A DNA stretch of 64,000 nt. Source: SZUA-318 sp964412015. Lineage in GTDB: Bacteria > Gemmatimonadota > Gemmatimonadetes > Longimicrobiales > Gaopeijiaceae. The notes below the pieces were generated by a model, which worked only from the letters and a program-made list of their open reading frames with translations, was not told where the DNA came from and ran no database searches. The first letter of the stretch is position 1; the number at the start of each line of letters is the position of its first letter. Below are positions 45,461-54,418 of this stretch, one piece after another. A program made the translations under genes and the position numbers. Location of the stretch: assembly GCA_964412015.1 (NCBI GenBank), contig CAYPMO010000009.1:1-64000 (forward strand), in the 5' to 3' direction.

Positions 45461-46117
45461 GTGCCCAGCGTGATGGAAAAGAGCATCGGCCGGGCCCGCC
45501 ACCGTGAGCGCGGCGAGGCGAGGGAGCACCGCCGGAGGCTGGCCGAGCTCACGGACAGCGAGGTGGTGCAGCGCTCCCTGGAGGGTGACACGCGGGCGTT
45601 CGGCGAGATCGTGGCCCGGTACGACCAGCGACTGCTGAACTTCGTGTACCGGACCATCGGCGACCGGGAGCGCGCCCAGGACCTGGTGCAGGAGACGTTC
45701 GTGCGCGTGTACCGGCACCTGCACCGGTTCGACCAGAGCAAGAAGTTCTCGACCTGGATCTACACGATCGCGTCGAACCTGGCGAAGAACGAGCTTCGCA
45801 ACCGCGCCAGGAACCCGCTGGTGCTCTTCCAGACCATCAAGAAGAACTGGGACGCGGACCACAGGCCCCTCGAGTGGGAGGACACGCAGTACAAGCCCGA
45901 CGACCTCTTCCGGAAGCGGCACCTGCGCGAAAAGGTCGAGGAAGCCGTGAGCATGCTGCCCGAGCACCATCGGATCGTGTTCGTGCTGCGCGAGCTGTCG
46001 GGCAAAACGTACGAGGAGATCGCGGAGATCACCGGGTGCAACCTCGGTACGGTGAAGAGCCGCCTGAACCGGGCACGGAACAACTTCGCGACGATCATCG
46101 CGCCGCTCATAGACTGA
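45461..46117 (+). CDS. ECF-type RNA polymerase sigma factor
   Basis: The 218-residue protein has sigma region 2 (AFGEIVARYDQRLLNFVYRTIGDRERAQDLVQETF) and region 4 (TYEEIAEITGCNLGTVKSRLNRAR). A charged N-terminal stretch precedes region 2. GAGGTG at 45450-45455, five bases before GTG 45461, is preferred; ATG 45473 is an alternative. A stable hairpin separates it from the zinc-finger anti-sigma gene that follows. Confidence 0.9.
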   Translation: MPSVMEKSIGRARHRERGEAREHRRRLAELTDSEVVQRSLEGDTRAFGEIVARYDQRLLNFVYRTIGDRERAQDLVQETFVRVYRHLHRFDQSKKFSTWIYTIASNLAKNELRNRARNPLVLFQTIKKNWDADHRPLEWEDTQYKPDDLFRKRHLREKVEEAVSMLPEHHRIVFVLRELSGKTYEEIAEITGCNLGTVKSRLNRARNNFATIIAPLID

Positions 46118-46144
46118 CGTTCCGGGGGGAGGGGTGGGGTGGAA

Positions 46145-46176
46145 GCGGCCCCGCCGGCGTTCGTCGGCGGGGCCGC
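46145..46176 (+). terminator. 12-bp hairpin between sigma and anti-sigma genes
   Basis: GCGGCCCCGCCG (46145-46156) and CGGCGGGGCCGC (46165-46176) pair perfectly around an eight-base loop. It lies 28 bp after the sigma stop and could end or reduce transcription into the anti-sigma gene. No U-tract is present. Confidence 0.6.
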
Positions 46177-46296
46177 GGTGCGTCGGGAGCCGAAGCCCGG
46201 AACCCATGGAACCCGCCCGATGATCCGCCAGTATCAAACTGCGGCGTCGATCGCTCACCGCCGCGCGCGTCGGTCACCCCCGGAGGCCAGCTTGGC

Positions 46297-46851
46297 ATGA
46301 CCTGTTCGGACTTCGTCGAGCACTTCTCGGACATCTACGACGGTGTCGCGTCGGACGAGGTGGCGCGCGCCGCCGAGTTGCACCTGGCGTCCTGCGCCTC
46401 GTGCCGTCGGTACAGGGACGTGATGGAGCGCGGCGCGGCGCTCCTTCGTGCCCTGCCGGCACCCGAGGTCGGCGAGGACTTCGTCGGAGGCCTGCGGCCC
46501 CGTCTCCGGGACGTGGACGACGAAGCGGCGCTTCGCCGGCACATGAACTCGGGGACGACGTCGCTCGCCGTGCTGGGCCTGGCCATCCTGCTGGTCGTGC
46601 TGGCCTGGGCGCCGACGCTGCGTTCCTCCTCCCCGGTGGTGGAGCTCGCCCCGATCGTCGTGAGCGATCCTCCGGTGGCCGCGCGTTGGCGGCGGCCGGC
46701 CGCCTTCTCGGCGTTCGCCGTGCGGACCGCATCGACGACGCTCGAGGCGGACCTCTGGGGCGATGCGCGGACGCTCCTCTTCCAGTATTCTCGTCTCGCT
46801 CAGAGATACGGACAGCGGCCACCGACGGGCCGGACCGGCTTCCAGCAGTGA
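46297..46851 (+). CDS. zf-HC2 membrane anti-sigma factor
   Basis: The 184-residue product has a zinc-finger anti-sigma motif (ELHLASCASCRRY), a transmembrane helix at about 90-106 (LAVLGLAILLVVLAWA) and a short periplasmic tail. It is the probable regulator of the sigma factor encoded upstream. GGAGG at 46282-46286 precedes ATG 46297. Its stop overlaps a possible GTG start of holA. Confidence 0.85.
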   Translation: MTCSDFVEHFSDIYDGVASDEVARAAELHLASCASCRRYRDVMERGAALLRALPAPEVGEDFVGGLRPRLRDVDDEAALRRHMNSGTTSLAVLGLAILLVVLAWAPTLRSSSPVVELAPIVVSDPPVAARWRRPAAFSAFAVRTASTTLEADLWGDARTLLFQYSRLAQRYGQRPPTGRTGFQQ

Positions 46852-46907
46852 AGGGTCCGGCGTCGGATCGCCCGTTCCCCCTTGGTGTTGCCGACATCGC
46901 CGGACGC

Positions 46908-47909
46908 ATGAACCCACTCGCCGACTACCCCGGCCTCGAGAAGGTGCGCGGGGGAGCGTTCTACCTTCACGGAGACGACGAGTTCAGGAAGGAGGAGGTC
47001 GTGCGTGCCCTGGTGGCGGCGCACGTGGACCCGGCCACGCGGGACTTCAACTACGATCCCCTCCGGGGCACCGAGGTGGACGCGGAGACCCTGGCGTCGG
47101 TGATCGGAACTCCGCCCATGATGGCCGAATGGCGTGTGGTGGTGGTCCGGGAGGTCGAGGGCCTGGCTTCCAGCGCCCGGTCCCGGGAGATCGTCCTGGA
47201 GGCGGCGGTCCATCCGCCACCTGGGCTGGCGCTCATCCTCTCCTGCACCGTTCCGCAGGGCTCGAAGGCGAGGTTCTACAAGGATCTGGAGAAGGCGGCC
47301 CGCTCGCTCGAGTTTCCCCCCATCACCGCGGGTGACGTGCCCGGTTGGCTGATGTCGAGGAGCAAGGCACGGTTCGGCGTCGAGCTGGAGGAGGACGCGG
47401 CGCAGGCGCTGGGCGGCGCGGTCGGCTGCGACCTCGGGATCCTGAACCGTGAGATCGAGAAGCTGGTCGACTACGTGGCCGGGAGGCAGCGCATCACGGT
47501 CGCCGACGTCGAGGCGGCGGGGACGCGCATTCCCGCCCAGGACCGATGGCGGTGGTTCGATATGGTCGGGGAGAAGCGGTTCGAGGAGGCACTGGACTCC
47601 CTTTCCGTGCTCTTCGCGCAGGGAGAAACGGGCGTGTCGCTCGTGATCGCGCTCACCGCGCACTTCCTCCGCATGGGCGTCGTCGCGGAGCAGGGGCCGA
47701 CCGTCCTCAAGAGCACCCTTCCCCGCCATCAAGCCTGGCTCGCCGGGAAGCTCGTGCCCCAGGCACGCCGCTGGAGCCCGGTGGACATCGACAGCGCGCT
47801 CGGAGGCCTCCTCCGCGTGGACCGGCTCCTGAAATCCAGCCCCCTCTCCGAGGAGCATCTGCTCGAGGAATGGCTCCTCGCCCTTCTGGCCCGGAAAGCC
47901 GCCGCATGA
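46908..47909 (+). CDS. holA: DNA polymerase III subunit delta
   Basis: The 333-residue protein is the HolA clamp-loader subunit: FYLHGDDEFRKEEVVRALV at the N-terminus, MMAEWRVVVVREVEGL, GCDLGILNREIEKLVDYV and a helical C-terminal domain. It opens the beta clamp during replication. ATG 46908 gives the typical length; a GTG at 46848 coupled to the anti-sigma gene would add 20 residues not seen in the family. The stop overlaps the SPOR gene. Confidence 0.93.
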   Translation: MNPLADYPGLEKVRGGAFYLHGDDEFRKEEVVRALVAAHVDPATRDFNYDPLRGTEVDAETLASVIGTPPMMAEWRVVVVREVEGLASSARSREIVLEAAVHPPPGLALILSCTVPQGSKARFYKDLEKAARSLEFPPITAGDVPGWLMSRSKARFGVELEEDAAQALGGAVGCDLGILNREIEKLVDYVAGRQRITVADVEAAGTRIPAQDRWRWFDMVGEKRFEEALDSLSVLFAQGETGVSLVIALTAHFLRMGVVAEQGPTVLKSTLPRHQAWLAGKLVPQARRWSPVDIDSALGGLLRVDRLLKSSPLSEEHLLEEWLLALLARKAAA

Positions 47910-48697
47910 TCAAGATTCGCCGATCGCTTCTCGTCGCGTTCCTCTCGCTGTGCCCGGCGTGGGTCGATGCGCAGGAACGGGAGCCACCGTCGCTCGACCA
48001 CGTCGAAGAACTGGCCCGCCAGGGGCGGACGTCGGAGGCGCGGGACGTGTTGACGGCCTGGTGGGCGGCCGAGGGAGCCGAGGCCTCACGCCGCGACACG
48101 CAGCGCGGCCTCTGGCTGCGCGGCATCCTGACGACGGATCCGGCTGAGGCGGAGTTCGACTTCCAGCGCCTCGTGATCGAGTATCCCGGAGGCCTCTATG
48201 CGGATCGGGCGCTTCTGCGACTCGCGCAGGGGGCGTATGCCGCCGGCGACTCGGCGACCGCGGCGGCGTACGTTGCACGTCTCGCGCGGGAATATCCCGC
48301 GACCTCGGCGCGTCGCGAGGCCGAAGCCTGGCTCGCCACCGCGGGCCCCGTGCCGCCGCGCGCAGGCGGGCAGGCCCGCGCCGACACCGCGTCCCACCCC
48401 GAGACCGCTCCGACGGTCGGACCGGACGCTCCCGCGGCTTCCGGGGCCGGCTCGTTCACCGTGCAGCTCGGTGCCTTCAGGGCGCTGGAGCGGGCCGAGG
48501 GCATGGTCGCCCGGCTCGGGGAGGAGGGTATCGAGGCGCGCCTCGCGCGGATACCGGGGAGTGACCTGATCCGCGTGCGGGTCGGTCGTTTCGATTCCCT
48601 GGACGCCGCCAATGCAGTATTGTGGCAACTCCGGGATCGCGGATTCACGGCCAACGTGGCGCGTGACGCCGATCGGGAAGAGCGTGTGGTTCGATGA
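47906..48697 (+). CDS. exported TPR-like and SPOR-domain protein
   Basis: The 263-residue product has a signal peptide (SLLVAFLSLCPAWVDAQ), a helical repeat part (about 30-140; FDFQRLVIEYPGGLYADRALLRLAQGAY), a Pro/Ala-rich linker and a C-terminal SPOR domain (FTVQLGAFRALERAEGMVARLGEEG). SPOR domains bind denuded peptidoglycan at division sites. It is coupled to holA (ATGA) and to the response regulator downstream (ATGA). Confidence 0.9.
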   Translation: MIKIRRSLLVAFLSLCPAWVDAQEREPPSLDHVEELARQGRTSEARDVLTAWWAAEGAEASRRDTQRGLWLRGILTTDPAEAEFDFQRLVIEYPGGLYADRALLRLAQGAYAAGDSATAAAYVARLAREYPATSARREAEAWLATAGPVPPRAGGQARADTASHPETAPTVGPDAPAASGAGSFTVQLGAFRALERAEGMVARLGEEGIEARLARIPGSDLIRVRVGRFDSLDAANAVLWQLRDRGFTANVARDADREERVVR

Positions 48698-49260
48698 GCA
48701 GGCATGCGGGCGAGCGGGAGCGCTGGCGGGTTCTTCTGGCCGAGGACAACGATGACCACGCGCTTCTCATCCAGATGGCCCTGGAGCGCGCGAGCCGGCT
48801 GCCGGTGGAGGTCCAGCGCGCCCGGAACGGGGAAGAGGCCCTGCGTCTGGTGCGGGACGACCGGCCCCATCTGATCCTGCTCGACCTCAAGATGCCCGGG
48901 CGCTCCGGTCACGAGGTGCTCGCCGTCATCAAGGGCGACCAGGACCTTCGCCGCATTCCGGTAGCGGTGCTGACGTCCTCCGACCGGGACGAGGACGTCG
49001 CCCGGAGCTACGGGCTGGGCGGGAACCACTTCATCACCAAGCCCGAGGATCCGCAGGAGCTGGAGTCGAAGCTCCGCTCGCTCCTGAAGAACGTCGAGGA
49101 GCTTTCTTCCGTCCGTCGGGGTTCGGGACGCCTGGACGCCACCGCCGTGAGCGCGATGGGCCCGGGCAGCCTCCGGATCCGACAGTGGTCGCTCTGGGCG
49201 CTCTTCGTGTTGACCCTCGCCGCGCTCGGCGTGCTCGCCTATTTGCTCGACGTGATCTGA
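48694..49260 (+). CDS. Rcp1-like response regulator with C-terminal membrane anchor
   Basis: The receiver domain (about 10-135) has AEDNDD at 16-21, phosphoacceptor Asp64 in LLDLKMPG, TSS at 100-102 and the Lys in FITKPED. The spacing fits Rcp1-type regulators. Instead of an output domain the protein continues with a short linker and one hydrophobic helix (SLWALFVLTLAALGVLAYLL, about 165-185), so it looks tail-anchored in the membrane. No partner kinase lies nearby. It overlaps the SPOR gene by four bases. Confidence 0.88.
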   Translation: MSRHAGERERWRVLLAEDNDDHALLIQMALERASRLPVEVQRARNGEEALRLVRDDRPHLILLDLKMPGRSGHEVLAVIKGDQDLRRIPVAVLTSSDRDEDVARSYGLGGNHFITKPEDPQELESKLRSLLKNVEELSSVRRGSGRLDATAVSAMGPGSLRIRQWSLWALFVLTLAALGVLAYLLDVI

Positions 49261-49261
49261 G

Positions 49262-49302
49262 CGGCGGGTGGAGCCGAACGAGCCGCGCGCCGGTACCCGC
49301 CG
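49262..49302. terminator. hairpin between convergent genes
   Basis: CGGCGGGT (49262-49269) pairs with ACCCGCCG (49295-49302) in the gap between the convergent response-regulator and DUF302 genes. Confidence 0.4.
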
Positions 49303-49303
49303 G

Positions 49304-49705
49304 CTACAACGCGTCCAGCACCCGCTTCATCCTGGCGCGCACCTCAGCGGCCAGCGGCTCCAGGTCGCTTCTCCCGGATATGGCGAGCTGCTTCGCGGGA
49401 TCCAGGACGGCCACCACGGACGTACCTTCGCGCTCACCCGCATAGACAACGACGTTGCAGGGGAGCAGCAGTCCGATGTCGAGCTCCTGACTGAGGGCCC
49501 GGTGGGCGAACGGCGGGTTGCAGGCGCCCAGAATGCGGTACGGACGGAAGTCGACGCCGAGTTTCTGCTTCAGCGTGTCCCTCACGTCGATCTCGGTGAG
49601 GACCCCGAACCCTTCGTTCTTGAGCGCCTCACGGACGCGGGCGTCCGCCTCGTCCGGGGGCATGTCCAGAGGCTTCTTGAAGCCGTACGTCGGATCGGTG
49701 CTCAT
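49304..49705 (-). CDS. DUF302 protein
   Basis: The 133-residue product matches the DUF302 family (REALKNEGFGVLTEIDVRDTLKQKLG near 25-50, ILGACNPPFAHRALSQELDIGLLLPCNVVVY near 58-90). The family function is unknown. ATG 49705 has AGGAGA upstream and overlaps the amidohydrolase stop (ATGA), so the two are coupled. Confidence 0.9.
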   Translation of the reverse strand: MSTDPTYGFKKPLDMPPDEADARVREALKNEGFGVLTEIDVRDTLKQKLGVDFRPYRILGACNPPFAHRALSQELDIGLLLPCNVVVYAGEREGTSVVAVLDPAKQLAISGRSDLEPLAAEVRARMKRVLDAL

Positions 49706-50550
49706 GATCGTCTCTCCTGCTTGTTCGCTCCCAGACGTTCCACATCGATCTTGAAGAGGCCGGCCGCCGTCCTCCAGGCGATGCTCTCCCGCGCGTCCTC
49801 CGAGAACCCGAGCCCTTGCAGGAACCTCACGTACGGGCCCATCTCGACCAGGGGCCAATCGGAGCCGTACATGAGCTGGCGACCGGGATCGCCCATGTAG
49901 GCGATGAGGTCCTTGACCCTCGTGACCAGGTAGCGCTCGAACTCGTAGTCGAAGTCGCCCAGCGTGAGGCCCGACATGTCCGCGAAGACGTTGTCGTTCT
50001 TGTAGAGCACCTCGGCCGCGTCCTGGAACCAGGGATTCCCCAGGTGGCAGATCACGAAGCGCACGTCGGGGTAGTCCACGGCCACGTCGTCCACGAGCAG
50101 CGGGTGGGCCTGTCGTACCTTGGCTCCCTTCGCGTAGGTATCGCCGCAGTGGATCATCACCGGTACGTCGTACTTGGCGGCGACGCGGAACACACTCTCC
50201 AGGGACGGATCGTTGATCGCGTAGTTGTCGTAGCCGGGGTACAGCTTGATCCCTTTCACCACGCCGTCGCGGATCCGTTCCTCCATATGGAACAGATCGG
50301 TGCGGTCCGATCCCCTCCACCGCAGCCCCTCCACGACGGTCGTCCGGGGATCCTCCGCCAGGATCTCGAGGACCCGCTCCACGGAGGGCCGATCCACATC
50401 GACCATGTACGACGTGAGCACCACGGCGTGATCCACGCCGTTCTCGGCCATGGCGTTCCACAGCCGCCTGACGTTCTCTTCCGTGGGACGGCGTTGCCCA
50501 CCGTTCTCGGTATAGTAGTTGTTCAGATGGACGTGGCAGTCGATGAGCAT
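49702..50550 (-). CDS. amidohydrolase-family metal-dependent hydrolase
   Basis: The 282-residue TIM-barrel protein has the DCHVH metal motif at residues 4-8, then IHCGD (about 145-150), ICHLG and YGSDWPL. These fit the amidohydrolase-2 family (decarboxylases and hydrolases of small acids). No signal peptide is present. The start is 32 bp from the divergent GNAT-nitrilase gene. Confidence 0.88.
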   Translation of the reverse strand: MLIDCHVHLNNYYTENGGQRRPTEENVRRLWNAMAENGVDHAVVLTSYMVDVDRPSVERVLEILAEDPRTTVVEGLRWRGSDRTDLFHMEERIRDGVVKGIKLYPGYDNYAINDPSLESVFRVAAKYDVPVMIHCGDTYAKGAKVRQAHPLLVDDVAVDYPDVRFVICHLGNPWFQDAAEVLYKNDNVFADMSGLTLGDFDYEFERYLVTRVKDLIAYMGDPGRQLMYGSDWPLVEMGPYVRFLQGLGFSEDARESIAWRTAAGLFKIDVERLGANKQERRS

Positions 50551-50582
50551 GGGCGTCGAACCTGAGGACCCGGGACGGAGTC

Positions 50583-52151
50583 ATGACGAACCGCAAAGTA
50601 CCTCGAGACGTCGAGCCGAAGCTACGGCTCAAGGACTTCGAGAAAAAGGTCAAGCTCCGGCGCCTCACGATGGGCGATTACGACAATCTGGTGGAGATGC
50701 AGCGCCGCTGCTTTCCCGGCATGACGCCGTGGAGTCCGGAGCAGATCGAAAGCCAGCTCTCCATCTTCCCGGAGGGCCAGCTCTGCATCGAGCACAAGGG
50801 GCGGGTGGTGGCGTCGTCCAGCTCTCTCGTGGTGGACTACGATCGGTACGAGGACTGGCACGACTGGAAGCGCGTGGCCGACGCGGGCTTCATCCGCAAC
50901 CACACCTACGACGGCGACACCCTGTACGGGATCGAGATCATGGTGGACCCCGCCTACCGGGGCATGCACCTGGCCCGCCGGCTGTACAACGCGCGCAAGG
51001 ACCTGTGTCGCGAGATGAACCTGGCGCGTATCGTCATCGGAGGCCGCATCCCGGGCTTCGGAAGCCAGCCGGAAGACATGACGGCGCGAGAATACGTCGA
51101 GAAGGTCATCGAACGCGGGCTCTACGATCCCGTCCTCACGACCCAGGTGGCCAACGGCTTCGTCCTCAAGGCGCTGATTCCCGACTACTTCCCCTCCGAC
51201 GCCGCGTCCCGCGGGTACGCCACCCACCTGGAGTGGACCAACCTCGACTACGTAAGGGACCCCAAGCGACAGTGGCACAGGGTCTCGGTGATCCGCCTGT
51301 GCGCCGTCCAGTACCAGATGCGTCCCATCGGTTCGTGGGACGAGTTCTGCACGCAGTGTGCCTTCTTCATGGACGCCGCCGCCGACGCCAGGGCGGATTT
51401 CGTTCTCTTTCCCGAGCTCATCACCACGCAGCTCCTGGGCATGCAGGAGGAGCGCCGTCCGGCCGAGGCCGTGCGAAGCCTGGCCGGACGCACCGCCGAC
51501 TACCTGGATTTCTTCACCCGGTCGGCCGTGAAGTACAATATCAACGTGATCGGAGGGTCCCAGTTCGCCCTGGAAGGCGACCGCCTCTACAACGTCGCGT
51601 ATCTGTTCCGACGGGACGGAACGATCGAACGCCAGCGCAAGCTCCACGTCACCTCCGATGAGCAGCGGTGGTGGGGGCTGGAGGCCGGTGACACGCTCGA
51701 GGTGTTCGATACCGACCGGGGCAAGGTCGCCATCCTCACCTCGTACGACGTGAGCTTCCCGGAGCTGTCGCGGATCGCCGCGTCGCGCGGCGCCCAGATC
51801 CTGTTCGTGCCCTTCACGGCGGAGAATCGGACCAGCTATCTCCGTACGCGATACTGCGCCCAGGCTCGCGCCGTGGAGAACGACGTCTACGTGGTCCTGT
51901 CGGGGTGCACCGGCAACCTGCCGTTCGTGGCCAACGCGGACGTTCACTACGCCCAATCGGGGATCTACACGCCTCTCGATTTCCCGTTCGCCCGTGACGG
52001 TATCGCGGCCGAGTGCATGCCCAACATCGAGACTCTGGTCATGGCCGACCTGGACCTGGAGACGCTTCGGCGACATCGGTACTCGGGCGCCGTGCAGCCG
52101 TGGTCCGACCGGCGGGACGACCTGTACGGGGTCGTCTGGAAAGGAGAGTGA
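50583..52151 (+). CDS. GNAT acetyltransferase-nitrilase fusion with Cys-to-Ser change
   Basis: The N-terminal half (about 25-220) is a GNAT domain (LRRLTMGDYDNLVEMQRRCFP, then IEIMVDPAYRGMHLARRLYNARK). The C-terminal half (about 237-520) is a carbon-nitrogen hydrolase domain with the Glu of LFPELIT and the Lys of QRKLHVTSDEQ. At the nucleophile position the usual ICYDxxFPE reads ILTSYDVSFPEL, so the catalytic Cys appears to be Ser387 (codon TCG at 51741-51743). The nitrilase half may therefore be inactive or altered. The same two-domain architecture occurs in YhcX-like proteins. Confidence 0.9.
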   Translation: MTNRKVPRDVEPKLRLKDFEKKVKLRRLTMGDYDNLVEMQRRCFPGMTPWSPEQIESQLSIFPEGQLCIEHKGRVVASSSSLVVDYDRYEDWHDWKRVADAGFIRNHTYDGDTLYGIEIMVDPAYRGMHLARRLYNARKDLCREMNLARIVIGGRIPGFGSQPEDMTAREYVEKVIERGLYDPVLTTQVANGFVLKALIPDYFPSDAASRGYATHLEWTNLDYVRDPKRQWHRVSVIRLCAVQYQMRPIGSWDEFCTQCAFFMDAAADARADFVLFPELITTQLLGMQEERRPAEAVRSLAGRTADYLDFFTRSAVKYNINVIGGSQFALEGDRLYNVAYLFRRDGTIERQRKLHVTSDEQRWWGLEAGDTLEVFDTDRGKVAILTSYDVSFPELSRIAASRGAQILFVPFTAENRTSYLRTRYCAQARAVENDVYVVLSGCTGNLPFVANADVHYAQSGIYTPLDFPFARDGIAAECMPNIETLVMADLDLETLRRHRYSGAVQPWSDRRDDLYGVVWKGE

Positions 52152-52161
52152 TGCGGACGCC

Positions 52162-54384
52162 ATGAGCGACACGGACGGGCGGGCTCGCGGGCACGGATTC
52201 GGCACCGGGCCGGTCTTCCTCGCCAGCATCTGCACGATCCTCGGGGCCGTCATGTTCCTGCGGTTCGGGTACGCCGTGGGAAACGTGGGCCTGCTGGGCG
52301 CCTTCGCGATCATCCTGCTGGGGCACAGCGTCACGATCCCGACGGCTCTGGCCATCGCGGAGATCGCCACGAACCGGCGGGTCGAAGGAGGAGGGGAGTA
52401 CTTCATCATCTCCCGCTCCTTCGGATCCACGATCGGGGGGGTCATCGGGATCTCGCTGTTCATGTCGCAGGCCATCTCGGTGGCCTTCTACATGATCGCC
52501 TTCGCGGAGGCGTTTCAGCCGCTCGGCGGCCTCTGGGCATCCGTGACGGGCCTCCCCTTCGATCCGCGCATCGTGTCGCTGCCGGGCACGCTCGCTCTGG
52601 CGGCCCTGGTGCTCAAGCGGGGGGCGGACCTGGGGGTGAAGGTGCTCTGGTGGGTCGCCGCCATACTGGCGGCATCCCTCGGGGCCTTCTTCCTGGGCAA
52701 CGCCTCCGCCGACCTCGCGCCGGCGACGGTATCCGTCGTGACCCGCGTGGGGGATCCCGACCCGTTCATCCTGGTGTTCGCGATCGTCTTTCCGGCCTTC
52801 ACTGGCGTGACCGCCGGCGTCGGCCTCTCGGGTGACCTGGCCAATCCCCGGAGGTCCATACCGCTGGGCATCATGTCCGCGACGTTCACCGGGATGGTCG
52901 TCTACGTGCTGGTCGTCCTGAAGCTGGCCACCTCCGCCGACCCGGCGAGTCTGGCGGAGGACCAGCTGATCATGAGCCGCATCGCGGTGTGGGGGCCGAT
53001 CATTCCCATCGGGCTCGCCGCCGCGACGCTCTCGTCGGCGATCGGCTCGATCCTCGTGGCTCCTCGCACCCTCCAGGCGCTCTCGGCCGACCGGGTGGTT
53101 CCGGCCGGCCGGCTCACCGCGCTCCTCTCGGAGGGGATCGGAGAAGCCAATGAGCCGCGCAACGCCACGCTCGTCACTTCGATCATCGCGCTCGTGTTCG
53201 TGGTGCTGGGGAACGTGGATCTCGTGGCCCGCATCGTGTCCATGTTCTTCATGGTCACCTACGGCGCTCTCTGCGCGATCTCGTTCCTGGAGCACTTCGC
53301 GGCTCGGCCTTCCTACCGCCCCAGCTTCCGCTCCAAGTGGTACTTGAGCCTGACGGGCGCGGTGATGTGTCTGATCCTCATGCTGCAGATGGACCTGGTC
53401 TACGCGGCCTTCGCGATCGTCTTGATGGCGGTCCTGTACGGGGTCATCCGTCGCAGCCGAGGGGGGGTGGACGATCTCGCGGCGATCTTCCACGGGGTGA
53501 TGACCCAGGCGACGCGCTATCTGCAGATCCGGCTCCAGAAGATCCGTCCGGACGACTGGCGGCCCAGCGTGATCATGATCACGCCCAGGACCTTCGACCG
53601 GACGTCCCCGGTGCAGCTGCTGGAATGGTTGTGCCACCGATACGGATTCGGAACGTACCTCCATTACATCAAGGGGAAGCTCGAGCCCGGCTCCTTCCTC
53701 GAGAGCCAGGAAGTCCAGGAGCGGCTCGTGCGCGCCATGGAGGCCCGCAGGGGCGCCATCTACGTGGACACCATGATCAGTCCGTCCATGGCGTCGGCGC
53801 TGGCGCAATGCCTCCAGATGCCGGGAGTGTCGGGGATGGAGAACAACACCATCCTCTTCGAGTTCGGCGTCCGCGATCCACCCGAGGTGCTGGAGGAGGT
53901 GACCCTGGGGCTGGAACTCGCGGGGGTCACACGCATGAACCGCTTCGTGCTCCGCCACGGCGAGAATTTCTTCGGTACGCGGAAGACGATCCACGTGTGG
54001 CTCACGTGGCACGATGCGCGCAACGCCAACCTCATGATTCTTCTGGCGTACATTCTGCTGGGTCATCGGGATTGGCACGGCGCGGAGATCAGTATCCTGG
54101 CCGCGTATCCGCGGCGGGAGGTGGCGGAGCGCGCGAAGGATCTCCATGCGATGATCACCGAAGGGCGGCTCCTCATCAGCGAGAAGAACGTGGTCGTCAT
54201 CCCGACCGACGACGACGTGGACTTCCAGCGCCTCGTCGAGACGAAGTCCGGGGCGGCGGACCTGGTGGTCATGGGGTTCACGGGGGAGCGCCTGGGGCGG
54301 AAGGGCCCGGAGATGTTCAAGCGCTTCCCGGGCCTCCGGGACGTGCTCTTCGTGTCCGCCGAGGAAACGATCTTCATCGTGTGA
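52162..54384 (+). CDS. SLC12-like amino-acid/cation-chloride transporter
   Basis: The 740-residue protein has about 12 helices of the APC superfamily (start FGTGPVFLASICTILGAVMFLRFGYAVG, typical of the SLC12 branch) and a C-terminal cytosolic domain of about 270 residues, again as in cation-chloride cotransporters. It may cotransport K+ or Na+ with chloride, or move amino acids. The gene follows the GNAT-nitrilase gene by 10 bp and probably shares its transcript. Confidence 0.85.
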   Translation: MSDTDGRARGHGFGTGPVFLASICTILGAVMFLRFGYAVGNVGLLGAFAIILLGHSVTIPTALAIAEIATNRRVEGGGEYFIISRSFGSTIGGVIGISLFMSQAISVAFYMIAFAEAFQPLGGLWASVTGLPFDPRIVSLPGTLALAALVLKRGADLGVKVLWWVAAILAASLGAFFLGNASADLAPATVSVVTRVGDPDPFILVFAIVFPAFTGVTAGVGLSGDLANPRRSIPLGIMSATFTGMVVYVLVVLKLATSADPASLAEDQLIMSRIAVWGPIIPIGLAAATLSSAIGSILVAPRTLQALSADRVVPAGRLTALLSEGIGEANEPRNATLVTSIIALVFVVLGNVDLVARIVSMFFMVTYGALCAISFLEHFAARPSYRPSFRSKWYLSLTGAVMCLILMLQMDLVYAAFAIVLMAVLYGVIRRSRGGVDDLAAIFHGVMTQATRYLQIRLQKIRPDDWRPSVIMITPRTFDRTSPVQLLEWLCHRYGFGTYLHYIKGKLEPGSFLESQEVQERLVRAMEARRGAIYVDTMISPSMASALAQCLQMPGVSGMENNTILFEFGVRDPPEVLEEVTLGLELAGVTRMNRFVLRHGENFFGTRKTIHVWLTWHDARNANLMILLAYILLGHRDWHGAEISILAAYPRREVAERAKDLHAMITEGRLLISEKNVVVIPTDDDVDFQRLVETKSGAADLVVMGFTGERLGRKGPEMFKRFPGLRDVLFVSAEETIFIV

Positions 54385-54386
54385 CG

Positions 54387-54413
54387 GCGCCGCCCGGAAC
54401 GCACCGGCGGCGC
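54387..54413 (+). terminator. hairpin after the transporter gene
   Basis: GCGCCGCC (54387-54394) pairs with GGCGGCGC (54406-54413) around an 11-base loop, three bases after the transporter stop. Confidence 0.5.
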
Positions 54414-54418
54414 GGCCG

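Noticed and set aside
45408..45473. Possible 21-codon leader ORF ending at TGATG before the sigma gene
   Set aside because: Its own ribosome site overlaps the start codon and GTG 45461 in another frame has a better one; short frames like this are common by chance in GC-rich DNA.
46848..46908. GTG start of holA coupled to the anti-sigma stop
   Set aside because: It would add 20 residues not typical of HolA and has no Shine-Dalgarno; the ATG at 46908 gives a standard N-terminus.
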